This document shows, one piece after another, positions 37,171 through 46,701 of a DNA stretch of 64,000 nt (position 1 is the stretch's first letter; each line of letters opens with the position of its first letter). The DNA comes from Lysobacterales bacterium. GTDB taxonomy: Bacteria > Pseudomonadota > Gammaproteobacteria > Xanthomonadales > SZUA-36. Location of the stretch: positions 1 to 64,000 of the forward strand of contig JABAAB010000045.1 in the NCBI GenBank assembly GCA_014238945.1. The letters run 5' to 3'. The notes under the pieces are model-generated. The model was not told the DNA's origin. It did not search any database and was given only the letters and a program-made list of their open reading frames with translations. The position numbers and the translations under genes are program-made.

Positions 37171-37218
37171 GTGCTCAACCCAGTGCTCAACCCAGTGCTC
37201 AACTCTGTGCTCAATCTC
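37171..37218. repeat. Four tandem 12-bp repeats before the FHA gene
   Basis: Units GTGCTCAACCCA (twice exact), GTGCTCAACTCT and GTGCTCAATCTC on the plus strand. They lie just upstream of the FHA start, in the gap after the VWA gene, where they also extend the FHA frame as V-E-H-W units. Confidence 0.85.
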
Positions 37219-37296
37219 GTGTTTGTCAGACAGGCAGTAAAAGGGCAGTCAAACCCAGGCGGGGAAGTATACATCAGTCGCAACCCCGATCGCCCA

Positions 37297-38235
37297 TCAT
37301 TGTGCCAACGCCAGGAAGTTGCCTGAATTGGCCCTCGCCAGACCCTCCATGAATTCAACAGTGCCCTTGTATTTGAAATAATCGCCAATGGTGACCGCAT
37401 GGATTTCCTTTTGCCGGGTATTGGCAAGGGAGATGTCCTGTACCAGTGCACGGGGTGGCAGGCCGTTATTGAAATCGGGGTTTGGTAAGCCGTCACTGAA
37501 TAGAATAATGGCTTCGGCAGGATGTTCAAAGGCCAGATCAATGGCACTGCGTAATGATGATGCACCTTCAAACTGAGTGGCCAGCCCGTTGACAAAACGC
37601 AGCGCTTCGGTCTGATTTTTACGGTTCATTGCAGCCAGTTGACCGGCCCGGGGCCAGTGGTGATAACGCGGACCTGAGTCCAGTTGCTGAAATCCCAGGA
37701 TCGCAAACTGGTAACCCGGTTGCAGCGAATCCAATGCCCGCGACACGGTCTTTGCAATCAGGGATCTGTGTTCGCCCAGGTATTTATTCATGTCGATCAG
37801 CAACAGCAGACGGGTCTTGTCCGTCTTGAGTCCCAGGAACCTGAATGTGACCAGCCGGCTGCCCAGTTCCTCCTGCGCTTCCTCGGGTGCGGGTGGTGGT
37901 GGCGGTGGCTGCTCATTACGCGCCTGTAACAGGGCTTTTACGGTTTCCAGTTCGCTGCTTATGATGTCTTCTTCTGCCAGCAATTCGAGTTGGCGAGCGC
38001 GGGCGCTTAAGAGTGAATCACGGGTGCTGTTGATACCCAGTTGGGTATCATTAACCAATGCATCGGTTTCCCCGGTCTGTGCATCGATGTAATCCAGGTG
38101 ACCCTCCAGACGCACTTCCTTCTGGTAGTCGGGCATCAGAATAATGGTAATGATGATGAATGCCCCCATCGCCGAGGCAAACAGGTCGATGGCAGACAGG
38201 GAAAATACACCGAAGTTACGCACCCGGGACCTCAT
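37297..38235 (-). CDS. VWA protein with stator-B-like N-terminal helix; degenerate MIDAS
   Basis: 312 aa. One transmembrane helix (11-34) starts with F-S-L-S-A-I-D-L-F-A-S-A-M-G-A-F; Asp17 is placed like the proton-carrying aspartate of MotB, ExbD and TolR. A coiled coil (65-105), a polyproline stretch (110-116) and a periplasmic VWA domain (140-312) follow. The metal-site motif D-x-S-x-S is degenerate (D-M-N-K-Y, Asp148), while F-S-D-G-L-P-N remains. It is expected to pair with the MotA-like subunit. It overlaps the other VWA gene by four bases, suggesting equal amounts of both. Confidence 0.82.
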   Translation of the reverse strand: MRSRVRNFGVFSLSAIDLFASAMGAFIIITIILMPDYQKEVRLEGHLDYIDAQTGETDALVNDTQLGINSTRDSLLSARARQLELLAEEDIISSELETVKALLQARNEQPPPPPPAPEEAQEELGSRLVTFRFLGLKTDKTRLLLLIDMNKYLGEHRSLIAKTVSRALDSLQPGYQFAILGFQQLDSGPRYHHWPRAGQLAAMNRKNQTEALRFVNGLATQFEGASSLRSAIDLAFEHPAEAIILFSDGLPNPDFNNGLPPRALVQDISLANTRQKEIHAVTIGDYFKYKGTVEFMEGLARANSGNFLALAQ

Positions 38236-39161
38236 CTTGACACCCCGACAAAATCCCCACTATTCATACGCGCCAGGGTCTGCATAAAAACGACCAGATT
38301 GCGGTTGTGTGTGTAGTCACCAATCGCCACGGTATGAATTTCCGTGCGTCTGAACTGATTCAATGTGGTGATGTTCTGGACGATGAACCCGGGTGGTGAG
38401 TTGGGTTCACCATCGCTCATCAGAATGATGGCACTCGTCGGATATTCAAGTGCCGCCTGCAGGGCAAAATGGGTGGGTGTAGACCCCACGAACTTCCGTG
38501 CCAGTGATTGTGCGAATGCCGTAGCCTGTTCAAGGTTCTGTTGAGTGGCCGGTAGTAAACTGGCATCGGCAGGAAAACGCCACAACACCGGTTGCGGGTT
38601 GCCCTGGTAACCGACGATGGCAAATTGGTTGCTTTCATCCAACGGACGTAAAATTTCCAGCACCGAGGAGACCATCAGGTTTTCGTATTGAAGCATACTT
38701 CCGGACATATCGATTACAATGACAAAGGACTTTACACCGGAAGCGAGACCCAGGATTGAAAACTCCACACCACTGGTCAATGCCAGCGGTTCCGGTTCGG
38801 GGTCGATGACTACAGACGGTTCGGTGATGGTGACCGGTAGCTCAGCCATTTGCCGGTTGATATCATTGGTCTCGGTTCTGAGAAAAGAAAGATTTTGCTC
38901 CACCGCCTGGTTGGTTTCGGTGAGTTCATCCAGTTCACTTTGCAGCTTTTCCTGCTCCAGTTGAAGATTCTGGAGTTGGCCCGAAGCCAAACGGCGTTTT
39001 TCCATGCTGTCCTGCGTGCGGGCAAACGCATCATCGGGACCCGCGTGGCGGTAGTAAGGAAACAGCAACATGACCAACAGGATGAACGCACCCAATGCCG
39101 ATGCAAACAGGTCAATGGCGGAAGTCGAAAAAACTGTTGTGTCTCTTTCCGGTATTTTCAC
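38232..39161 (-). CDS. VWA protein with stator-B-like N-terminal helix; intact MIDAS
   Basis: 309 aa. N-terminal F-S-T-S-A-I-D-L-F-A-S-A-L-G-A-F (Asp17) lies in the single transmembrane helix, then a coiled coil (50-105), then a VWA domain (145-309) with canonical D-M-S-G-S (Asp151) and M-S-D-G-E-P-N. The start is a GTG with no clear Shine-Dalgarno; a five-codon reading frame (M-I-E-H-P) ends on it, so coupled initiation is possible. It is first gene of operon A, divergent from the CHAT gene. It is a likely B subunit of a heterodimeric stator with the following VWA protein. Confidence 0.84.
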   Translation of the reverse strand: MKIPERDTTVFSTSAIDLFASALGAFILLVMLLFPYYRHAGPDDAFARTQDSMEKRRLASGQLQNLQLEQEKLQSELDELTETNQAVEQNLSFLRTETNDINRQMAELPVTITEPSVVIDPEPEPLALTSGVEFSILGLASGVKSFVIVIDMSGSMLQYENLMVSSVLEILRPLDESNQFAIVGYQGNPQPVLWRFPADASLLPATQQNLEQATAFAQSLARKFVGSTPTHFALQAALEYPTSAIILMSDGEPNSPPGFIVQNITTLNQFRRTEIHTVAIGDYTHNRNLVVFMQTLARMNSGDFVGVSR

Positions 39162-39283
39162 GGGTGCTCAATCATTATTTCTCTGGCATCATGAAGATTG
39201 TGGTCTGAAGGTTGACACCGGACCAGTCGTTTATGTTCAATGCTGTCTCTCAGGATTTCAATCTCTTTTGGATAATGAATTTT

Positions 39284-39303
39284 ACGGGTCATATGATACC
39301 CGT
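39284..39303. promoter_or_regulatory. Inverted repeat ACGGGT-n8-ACCCGT in divergent region
   Basis: Perfect 6-bp arms separated by CATATGAT, in the 225-base gap between operon A and the CHAT gene, about 85 bases before the CHAT start. It could be a regulator site controlling one or both. A TTGACA hexamer at 39212-39217 lies nearby, but I cannot assign a convincing -10. Confidence 0.35.
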
Positions 39304-39386
39304 CAACAGGTTAACCGGGTGTTGAGGAATTGTATGCCATCGTTTTCTGCAATAGCGTGGAAACACAAAAGGATACCGGGTAACTG

Positions 39387-42300
39387 ATGACTGGCCGCTT
39401 ACTACACTATTGCATATTGTTTGCCGTTCTGTTGACCGGTGATGTGACCGTTGTCGTTGCAAACGATGAGGACACAGGCTCAGGGTCGAGTCATGAATAT
39501 TTTATTCAGCAGGAAGCGGATGAAGCGGTATTGATCAGGATCGATTCTTTTGAGGCCGAATTCGAATCAACCGTGACGGGTCCCGCCGGTGAAGAGATGT
39601 TGGTTTCGGGTCTGTCAGACAGTCGTATCGCCCCGGTGTTTCAGTTCATTGATGGCGGCAAAGAGTCGAGACAACTGGGGATCACGGTGACTTCCAGTCT
39701 GCGCACCAATCGCAGTAAGTTCGATCTGGGCCTGACCCGGCTAAAGGTCTGGGATGAGCGCAGTGCAACGGTAGCACGGGCCTACCAACTGCTTTCATTC
39801 GGTATGTCGAGCAGCAGTGTCGACAATCAATCCAATTGGACTGTTCGCATCAACAGTCTGATGAATGCCGGCAGAATGTTTGATGAGTTCGGTATGAAAG
39901 AGCTTCGTTTGTGGTCCAACTACCTTGCGGCACACCTGGTTTTTTATCAGTTGCATGACCACAACCTGGTCCTGGGTATGACCCGTGACCTGCTGAGCGA
40001 GGTCAGGGCCACCCAGTGGCGCGAGATTGCGCTTGCCACCCTGCAACTGCAAAGCGCTGCCCTGATAAGGGCCAGCGAAGCGGGGACCCCTGGAGTCATT
40101 CACGGCGACTCTGGCCCGGTGCAGGCCGCGCTGGCACAAACGGTCGGACTGGCAAGCACCATGGGTTACCGGTACGAGCACGCAAGTGCCATCAATGAAA
40201 GCGGTGTGCAGTATGCTGCGCGGGCACAGTATTCACGGGCGTTGCAGCAGTTCCAGACAGCGGTAGAGATTGCAGATTCATTGGGTGACGGTGACCTGGC
40301 CACGCGTATTCGGGAAAGTATGGTCGAGATACACAACAGGCAAGGTAACGCCCCTTCATCCAGCGAAGTATTGCAGGAGATAGAGTCACAGTTGATCGCG
40401 GACGGTGGTGGGGACGAACTGGCGCTAAATTTGCTGCAGCAGGGACGGTTGTTCATCGACAGCTTCAGGTACCCACAGGCAATTGAGGTGCTTTCGCAGG
40501 CGCTGACCCATGAGAATGACAGTGGGATCCGTAAACAACTCAATTTTGAATTGGCACGGACCACCTACCACAGCGGTTATCTGGATCAATCGATGACCTA
40601 TTTGCTGGCGACCGGTATCAGACCCGGTGAGGGCCCGATCAAACGATACAACTCCCTGTTTGATATTGGCCAGGCGTTACAAATCATGGCCAATATTCAT
40701 CGTGAACGCAACGCATTCGATGCCATGGGTCTGGTACGCGACGTGCAGGGACAGTTTCTCGCCGAATCCCCACAACAACCACCCCCAGGGCGGGCAGCCT
40801 ACCTGTATGAAAGGGCCAGGGACGCGCTGGCTCAGGGACGACGTCAAAACGCACAGTCAGGTTTTCGTCAGAGTTACCAGGCCGCTGTCAGTTCCGGCCA
40901 ATCTGACCTGGTACACCTGTCCCGAATGCAGTTTTGTGCCCTGTCCAAAGATGATGAACCCCGACAGAGTTTTTGCTCTGGCACCGGGATACGATCTTCC
41001 TATCATGCGTTGTTCAGTGAAACCGCCCCTGGCAAGCGGTCCGAGGCCATGTTTTTGCACTCGAAAATTCAGTTGCTACAGGGAGACCGCAAGGCCGCAA
41101 TTGCCACCATGGACCAGTTGCTGGATGAGTTACACTTTTTCAGACACCTGTTGCCGGGGGTCCTGGGCGCCTGGTACAGAGAGAGAAGTGGGGCTCTTTT
41201 CGATTATTACCTCGAACTGGTTACAGCCGGTGCCGGGCAAGGAATGCGGGGCAGGGTGGATGGTGCAAGATCGCTGTTGGTTCTGAGCAAGATACGCTGG
41301 ATCGAAAATCACAGCGGAAGCCGTTCGCTGTCATCAGAACCCAGTCCCCAGACCGATGCCATGAGGGTGAAATTGGCCGGCCTGAGTACGGGCAGAGACA
41401 AACTGTCCAACCCGGACACCAAGATATACAGGGGCCTGGATAATCTGCGCGCCATCTTTGCGAAGGAATTTGAATTTCTGTCTGCTGCCGGCATGCGGGA
41501 CTACCTGGCAGGGTTGTCAGACAGCGAGGCCCTGGTCAGTTATCACCTGAGTGCAAATGACGCCTATATCTGGGTGGGCTGGAAGGGAAAAGTCGTGTTG
41601 CAGAAGCTGGGTGGTGCAGCCCAGATCCGGACGGAACTAACCAACGCCGGAAGAACGCTGCCCTTTGCAGGCAATGGCGAGTTCAAATCTGTGATGGACA
41701 GTCTGGGCAGGCGTCTGCTGGTACCTGTTGCAGATTTGCTGCCGGAAACGATCTATCTGGTGGCAGCAGGTTCACTGCTGGGATTTCCACTCGATGCGCT
41801 GCGTTTGAATGACCGGTACCTGGTCCAGGCTCACCAGGTAATCAACCTGGCCTCGTTTCCGGCCAACCCGAAACCGGTCGAGGGTTTGTTTTTTGCCTGG
41901 CCTGGAAATGTTTTTCTTGCTGGCTTTCCGCAGGATTTCATCGGTGGCTATGCCACGCGTCTGGACACCACCGAGGAAATTCGTGACATAACCAATATTT
42001 TTGTCGGTCCGGGACTGCGGATTGTACAGGGCAGCGCGTTGCTTGCCGATGAATTCGAAGACCAGCGTTTTCAACAGGCCGCACTGGCTCACCTGTCCAT
42101 GCCGGGTATCATCGACTTTTCCAATCCGGGACGTTCAGGGCTGGAATTGTCCGAGGACAACCTCAGACTGGGCCGTGCCCGATTCTCACCGGTGGCTATC
42201 CAGCCCCTACGGATGCAAGCGGGACTGGTGTTCCTCAGTTCGATGCGGGTTGTAAATCATCCGTCAACTGAATTCCACAGTCGGGTCGGATTGATATCAG

Positions 42301-42512
42301 GGTTTATGGAAACGGGTGCAGCCGCTGTGGTCACATCCCTGTGGGACAATGATGGCCAGCTTGCCGATGAGTTCATTGTGCGATTTTATGACCATCTCAG
42401 GGAGACTGAGGATATATCAAATGCATTGCTGAACACCAAGCGTGAGTTCCTCCAGGAGAATGACAACGACGCTGTGCATGAGTGGTCCAGCTTCCAGTTA
42501 TTTATCAATTAG
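39387..42512 (+). CDS. Secreted TPR-CHAT protein with both catalytic residues lost
   Basis: 1041 aa. A signal peptide (1-26), a beta-rich N-terminal region, then about 600 residues of helical TPR-like repeats (for example A-L-Q-Q-F-Q-T-A-V-E-I-A-D) precede a C-terminal CHAT domain (about 750-1041; L-V-A-A-G-S-L-L-G-F-P-L-D-A-L, S-L-W-D-N-D-G). The usual catalytic histidine in H-x-x-T-H-G is Pro906 (H-L-S-M-P-G), and the cysteine in L-S-A-C is Met953 (L-S-S-M). The fold is therefore probably kept as a binding or scaffold unit. It lies alone between modules A and B, oriented opposite to both. Confidence 0.83.
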   Translation: MTGRLLHYCILFAVLLTGDVTVVVANDEDTGSGSSHEYFIQQEADEAVLIRIDSFEAEFESTVTGPAGEEMLVSGLSDSRIAPVFQFIDGGKESRQLGITVTSSLRTNRSKFDLGLTRLKVWDERSATVARAYQLLSFGMSSSSVDNQSNWTVRINSLMNAGRMFDEFGMKELRLWSNYLAAHLVFYQLHDHNLVLGMTRDLLSEVRATQWREIALATLQLQSAALIRASEAGTPGVIHGDSGPVQAALAQTVGLASTMGYRYEHASAINESGVQYAARAQYSRALQQFQTAVEIADSLGDGDLATRIRESMVEIHNRQGNAPSSSEVLQEIESQLIADGGGDELALNLLQQGRLFIDSFRYPQAIEVLSQALTHENDSGIRKQLNFELARTTYHSGYLDQSMTYLLATGIRPGEGPIKRYNSLFDIGQALQIMANIHRERNAFDAMGLVRDVQGQFLAESPQQPPPGRAAYLYERARDALAQGRRQNAQSGFRQSYQAAVSSGQSDLVHLSRMQFCALSKDDEPRQSFCSGTGIRSSYHALFSETAPGKRSEAMFLHSKIQLLQGDRKAAIATMDQLLDELHFFRHLLPGVLGAWYRERSGALFDYYLELVTAGAGQGMRGRVDGARSLLVLSKIRWIENHSGSRSLSSEPSPQTDAMRVKLAGLSTGRDKLSNPDTKIYRGLDNLRAIFAKEFEFLSAAGMRDYLAGLSDSEALVSYHLSANDAYIWVGWKGKVVLQKLGGAAQIRTELTNAGRTLPFAGNGEFKSVMDSLGRRLLVPVADLLPETIYLVAAGSLLGFPLDALRLNDRYLVQAHQVINLASFPANPKPVEGLFFAWPGNVFLAGFPQDFIGGYATRLDTTEEIRDITNIFVGPGLRIVQGSALLADEFEDQRFQQAALAHLSMPGIIDFSNPGRSGLELSEDNLRLGRARFSPVAIQPLRMQAGLVFLSSMRVVNHPSTEFHSRVGLISGFMETGAAAVVTSLWDNDGQLADEFIVRFYDHLRETEDISNALLNTKREFLQENDNDAVHEWSSFQLFIN

Positions 42513-42565
42513 CAGTATGAGAGCCTCGTTTGCTAAGATATTTTAGAACCACTCGAGGAAAAGTC

Positions 42566-43387
42566 ATGGCTGAAACAGATGAATCCAAAGATGTTTATAC
42601 AAGAAAGGGAAAGATCAGAAACCGCGTTTACACAGAGGTCCTGGCCAATTTGCAGATCGAACTGGTCAAGTTACAGGAGTGGATAATTCACAAAGGGCTG
42701 AAGGTGGTGGTGATTTTTGAAGGTCGCGATGCCGCAGGGAAGGGAGGCACGATAAAACGAATTACGGCACCTCTGAATCCGAGGGTTTGCAGAGTAGTTG
42801 CTTTACCGGCGCCGACTGAGAGGGAGAAAACCCAGTGGTATTTCCAGCGTTATGCACAACATCTGCCGGCGGCAGGGGAGATGGTGATCCTTGACAGGAG
42901 TTGGTACAACCGTGCAGGGGTTGAACGGGTCATGGGGTTCTGCAGCCAGGACGAATACGAGGAGTTTCTGCGTTCCTGCCCGGAATTTGAACGCATGCTG
43001 GTCCGTTGTGGCATCAAGCTGATCAAGTACTGGTTCTCGGTCAGTGATGAAGAACAGGAAAAACGCTTCCAGGGCCGTCTGGAAAATCGCACCAAGCGTT
43101 GGAAGCTGAGCCCGATGGATCTGCAATCAAGAAAAAAATGGGTCGAATATTCCAAAGCCAAGGATTTCATGTTCGCCCATACAGACATCAAACAGGCGCC
43201 CTGGTCGGTGGTTAATTCGGACATCAAGAAACATGCCCGCCTGAACTGTATTTCGCACCTGCTGAGCCAGTTTGATTACCAGGACCTGACACCGGATGAA
43301 ATTACACTGACCCAGCGACCCGTCAACGAGATCGGCTATGTGCGTCCTCCGATGGAGGACCAGAGCTTCGTACCGGAGATTTACTGA
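42566..43387 (+). CDS. ppk2: Polyphosphate kinase 2
   Basis: 273 aa, the size of one-domain PPK2. It transfers phosphate between polyphosphate and nucleotides. Walker A is G-R-D-A-A-G-K-G-G-T; the Walker B / lid motif is L-D-R-S-W-Y-N-R-A-G-V-E. The start is the ATG at 42566; the upstream frame is not conserved. The stop overlaps the next start by one base (TGATG), so the VOC protein is co-translated. Confidence 0.94.
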   Translation: MAETDESKDVYTRKGKIRNRVYTEVLANLQIELVKLQEWIIHKGLKVVVIFEGRDAAGKGGTIKRITAPLNPRVCRVVALPAPTEREKTQWYFQRYAQHLPAAGEMVILDRSWYNRAGVERVMGFCSQDEYEEFLRSCPEFERMLVRCGIKLIKYWFSVSDEEQEKRFQGRLENRTKRWKLSPMDLQSRKKWVEYSKAKDFMFAHTDIKQAPWSVVNSDIKKHARLNCISHLLSQFDYQDLTPDEITLTQRPVNEIGYVRPPMEDQSFVPEIY

Positions 43388-43746
43388 TGGAAATAGGGCA
43401 CCTGCATATCCTGGTAAATGATGTGGATGAATCCGCGCGGTTCTATCAGCAGAAATTTGGCATGAACCGGGTTACAGAAGCAGATTTCGGTGTGCTTTTG
43501 ATTGATGGCTCAGGTATCGACTTTGTGATCGGTCCGGCCGATGATGAGGCGATTCAGGGGCAGCGTATGCATTTCGGGTTTCGGCAGAAGTCGAAGGCTT
43601 CGGTGAAACAAAAATTTGAGGAACTCAGCGTCGAGGGACAGGAATTTGTAACGCCTTACACGGAAAATGATGTCATCACGAAGTTTTCACTCAACGATCC
43701 CGACGGGAACCTGGTCGAGGTGTATTACGCCCGCAGTTTCAACTAA
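43387..43746 (+). CDS. VOC (glyoxalase-fold) family protein
   Basis: 119 aa, one vicinal-oxygen-chelate unit: starts M-E-I-G-H-L-H-I-L-V-N-D-V-D-E-S-A-R-F-Y and ends with D-P-D-G-N-L-V-E-V-Y-Y. His7 and the C-terminal Glu are the expected metal positions. The reaction is unknown. It overlaps ppk2 by one base and the convergent DUF456 stop by four. Confidence 0.85.
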   Translation: MEIGHLHILVNDVDESARFYQQKFGMNRVTEADFGVLLIDGSGIDFVIGPADDEAIQGQRMHFGFRQKSKASVKQKFEELSVEGQEFVTPYTENDVITKFSLNDPDGNLVEVYYARSFN

Positions 43747-44228
43747 AAAAAACGCGCCAACAGGTAAATACCGATCATCAGGAAGACCAGCGCCAGCTTC
43801 AAAGCCGTGCCAACCGCCATACCAATCCAGGTACCCACACCGACCCGGCCAGCGCGTACCATGTCCCGGTCGTGCAGATATTGCATCACCATTGCGCCGA
43901 CAAAGGGCCCCAGAATGATACCGGGTAAGCCCAGGAATATGCCGAAAAAGCCGCCGAGGGCAGCACCCCAGATGGCCTGGGTTGATGCACCCGTCTTCTT
44001 GGCACCCATGGCCGATGCCAGCGCATCAACCACGTAGGTCAGGGCCGCGATGATGACCAGCATGACCAGTGCAAAGTTTCCCAGGTAGGCAAATTCCTCG
44101 GCCCAGGCTGACAGCAACAACCCACCCAGCACCATCACGGCGCCCGGAAGTGGCGGGATGACCGTGAAGACGATGCCTCCGATCACTAAAACAAGTGCCA
44201 GCATGTGCCAGGCGATGGTCCAGTCCAT
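43743..44228 (-). CDS. DUF456 family membrane protein
   Basis: 161 aa of mainly hydrophobic helix (about four segments) with the glycine-rich motif G-F-F-G-I-F-L-G-L-P-G-I-I-L-G-P-F-V-G-A in the middle, typical of DUF456. Function is unknown for the family. It stands alone on this strand. Confidence 0.85.
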   Translation of the reverse strand: MDWTIAWHMLALVLVIGGIVFTVIPPLPGAVMVLGGLLLSAWAEEFAYLGNFALVMLVIIAALTYVVDALASAMGAKKTGASTQAIWGAALGGFFGIFLGLPGIILGPFVGAMVMQYLHDRDMVRAGRVGVGTWIGMAVGTALKLALVFLMIGIYLLARFF

Positions 44229-44352
44229 AATTGCTCACAATTTGAGGAATTCAATTCTGTTACTAAATAAATATGCCCTTTTCATCACCGCTTCTGGACC
44301 ACCATTGAAAACGTGGCTGGTCAAACCGGTCATTAAAATGAGTAATTGAAAG

Positions 44353-45648
44353 CTACTCTTCCAGCTTGATCATCCGGCTTCCTGCATAAAAACATATGAT
44401 ACCCAGCATCAGCATAATCCCACAGGGTAGCAACAGTTCCTCGTAGCTGAAGTTCCGCCAGGTCGCGCCTTCAAAAGAAAGTATTGCCCATTTGACCGGG
44501 CTGAGATCACTCATCGCCTTCATCCACTCCGGCATGGCGAACAGCGGGATCATGGCGCCACCGAACATGGCAAACACCATCATCACTCCCCAACCCAGGC
44601 TGCTGATACCCCGTTCTGTTTTACCCAGAGCCGCCAGCAGCATCATGATGCCGACGAAACCCGATGACACGCAGAACAGGGCCAGCAGAATCTTGAGCGG
44701 GTAATCGATGGGGACATCGAACACCAGTCTGGCAAAAGCGAACAAGGCCGTCATGACAAAGAACAGGGCCACGAAACAACCCAGTGCCTTGCCCCCGAGT
44801 ATCTGTAAGCGGGTGATCGGTGCTGCCACCAGGCGGGTCATGGTACCGAGGGTTTTCTCCTGTACCAGTGCCAGGCCAAAACCCATCACCACACCCATCA
44901 TGGCCCAGTACATGGCCTGGGGTATGGTCACGGCGTAACCATTTTTTGGTCCGTCTCGATTGATCATCACATCTTCGAAGTTCAGGTCCAGTGGTGTCAG
45001 AGCCGAAGATATGCCATTGTCGCCGTTAGCGGTTACAGATGTTGTTGCGGTCATTGCCTCCTCTTTTTCCAGCATTGTCTTCATTTTTGGCAGGTAATCA
45101 TTCAACAGCACGCGCCAGTCATCGGGGATGTTTTGATCCTCTTCAATGGACTTGATTGAGTCTCCCAGTACATCGGCGAGGCTGGTATTGTCGGACAACG
45201 CGTTCTGAAAGCGTTCCACCCCGAGCTTCATCATGACACCCTGCAACATGCCCGCCTCCGCCTTGCGTGACGGATCCACCCCGATGATGACCTCGGGTGT
45301 GCCCCCGGAAAACAGGCTGCCATAGGCTTTTCCAAATCCATCCGGGAGAATGATATAGGCTACTTTTTTTCCTTTGCGTGTGGCTTCACGGGCCTCGTGC
45401 TCGGGCAAAATCTCGACCCGCAGTTCGTTGACCTCATCCATTCGTTGTACAAATGCCGCCGACTCGGTGCTTTGGTCCAGATCACTGACCACAACGGCGA
45501 TACCGGCGCTGCCACTGCCGCCACTGGAAAATATGGAGCCAAAGAAAGCAGCAAATATCAATGGAAAACCAAAGGTGAAAAACACCGTCATCTTGTCCCG
45601 GAACAACAGCTTCAGATCTTTTTTTACCATTGCGCCCAGTAGTCCCAT
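44353..45648 (-). CDS. ABC-2 type transporter permease
   Basis: 431 aa. A first helix near residue 25, a large extracytoplasmic domain (45-230), then five helices, the topology of NatB/YhfD-like ABC-2 permeases. The hydrophobic core includes Y-W-A-M-M-G-V-V-M-G-F-G and a helix preceding P-L-F-A-M-P-E-W. The start is three bases from the ATP-binding gene's stop. Substrate cannot be deduced. Confidence 0.88.
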   Translation of the reverse strand: MGLLGAMVKKDLKLLFRDKMTVFFTFGFPLIFAAFFGSIFSSGGSGSAGIAVVVSDLDQSTESAAFVQRMDEVNELRVEILPEHEAREATRKGKKVAYIILPDGFGKAYGSLFSGGTPEVIIGVDPSRKAEAGMLQGVMMKLGVERFQNALSDNTSLADVLGDSIKSIEEDQNIPDDWRVLLNDYLPKMKTMLEKEEAMTATTSVTANGDNGISSALTPLDLNFEDVMINRDGPKNGYAVTIPQAMYWAMMGVVMGFGLALVQEKTLGTMTRLVAAPITRLQILGGKALGCFVALFFVMTALFAFARLVFDVPIDYPLKILLALFCVSSGFVGIMMLLAALGKTERGISSLGWGVMMVFAMFGGAMIPLFAMPEWMKAMSDLSPVKWAILSFEGATWRNFSYEELLLPCGIMLMLGIICFYAGSRMIKLEE

Positions 45649-45651
45649 GAC

Positions 45652-46497
45652 TCAGTCCCTCAGGTGCCGGCCGGTGAGATGCAGAAACACCTGCTCCAGG
45701 TCCGGTCGTTTCAGTTTCAGATCGGTAATATTAGAATGTTCCCTCAGTATCTCCTGCAATTCTGCGACCGGGTGCTGTGTGCCCAGGGTGATGACCTCAT
45801 CCGCCGTGGTGACATCCAGCTGGCTTTCTCCTCCGTATTCATCGATCAACCCATCCACGCTATCGAGCGCCAATAGTTTGCCATGATCGAGAATGCCGAC
45901 ACGGTCACAGAGTTTTTCCGCCTCCTCCATGTAATGGGTGGTGTAGAGCACGGTCTTACCCTGCGCTTTCAAATCCAGGATGTTCTCAAACAACTTGTTG
46001 CGGGACTGAGGGTCGACTCCCACCGTGGGTTCATCCAGTAACAGGATTTCCGGTTGGTGCAACATGGTGATGGCCAGGTTCAAACGACGTTTCATGCCAC
46101 CGGAGTACTTTTTAACCCGGTCCTGCGCACGCTCGCTCAAGCCGGTAAATTCCAGCACTTCATCACTGCGGGATTTCAAATCACCCTGGCTCATTCCATA
46201 CAGACTGCCGAAGAATTCGAGGTTATCCAGCGCGGAGAGTTCTTCATACATTGCTGTCGTTTGTGGGGCCACACCGATCAGTCGTTTGGATTGATTTGAA
46301 ACGGGTGAATGGCCCGCGATCTTCAGTGAACCCGAGGTGGGTAACTGTTGACCGGAAATCATCGAAATGATGGTGCTCTTGCCCGCACCATTGGGTCCCA
46401 GCAGACCGAAAATTTCACCCTGGTGTATGTCCAGAGAAAGATTATCCACCGCAAGCAAATCGTCGAATTGCTTGCTGACACCCTCAATTTTGATCAT
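45652..46497 (-). CDS. ABC transporter ATP-binding protein
   Basis: 281 aa nucleotide-binding subunit: Walker A G-P-N-G-A-G-K-S-T, signature Y-S-G-G-M-K-R-R-L, Walker B L-L-L-D-E-P-T-V-G-V-D, switch H in T-T-H-Y-M-E-E-A-E. The C-terminal extension is like that of NatA-type exporters. It is followed directly by its permease, forming a two-gene exporter operon. Confidence 0.93.
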   Translation of the reverse strand: MIKIEGVSKQFDDLLAVDNLSLDIHQGEIFGLLGPNGAGKSTIISMISGQQLPTSGSLKIAGHSPVSNQSKRLIGVAPQTTAMYEELSALDNLEFFGSLYGMSQGDLKSRSDEVLEFTGLSERAQDRVKKYSGGMKRRLNLAITMLHQPEILLLDEPTVGVDPQSRNKLFENILDLKAQGKTVLYTTHYMEEAEKLCDRVGILDHGKLLALDSVDGLIDEYGGESQLDVTTADEVITLGTQHPVAELQEILREHSNITDLKLKRPDLEQVFLHLTGRHLRD

Positions 46498-46701
46498 TTC
46501 TCATCCCGATTCCCTGCTTATTAACCTACTGTGGGGCAGGGCGGTGACAAAGTGCCATTGGTAATCTGGTGGGATATGGTGTGATTCCAGTGTATTTAAT
46601 AATGACTCCCATTCTCAAACCATCCGAGAAATACTCCTGCTCAGAATCTGAGGACATGCTGATAAAGGGTAAAACTGCAATGGAGAGTCTGCTGATATCC
46701 T

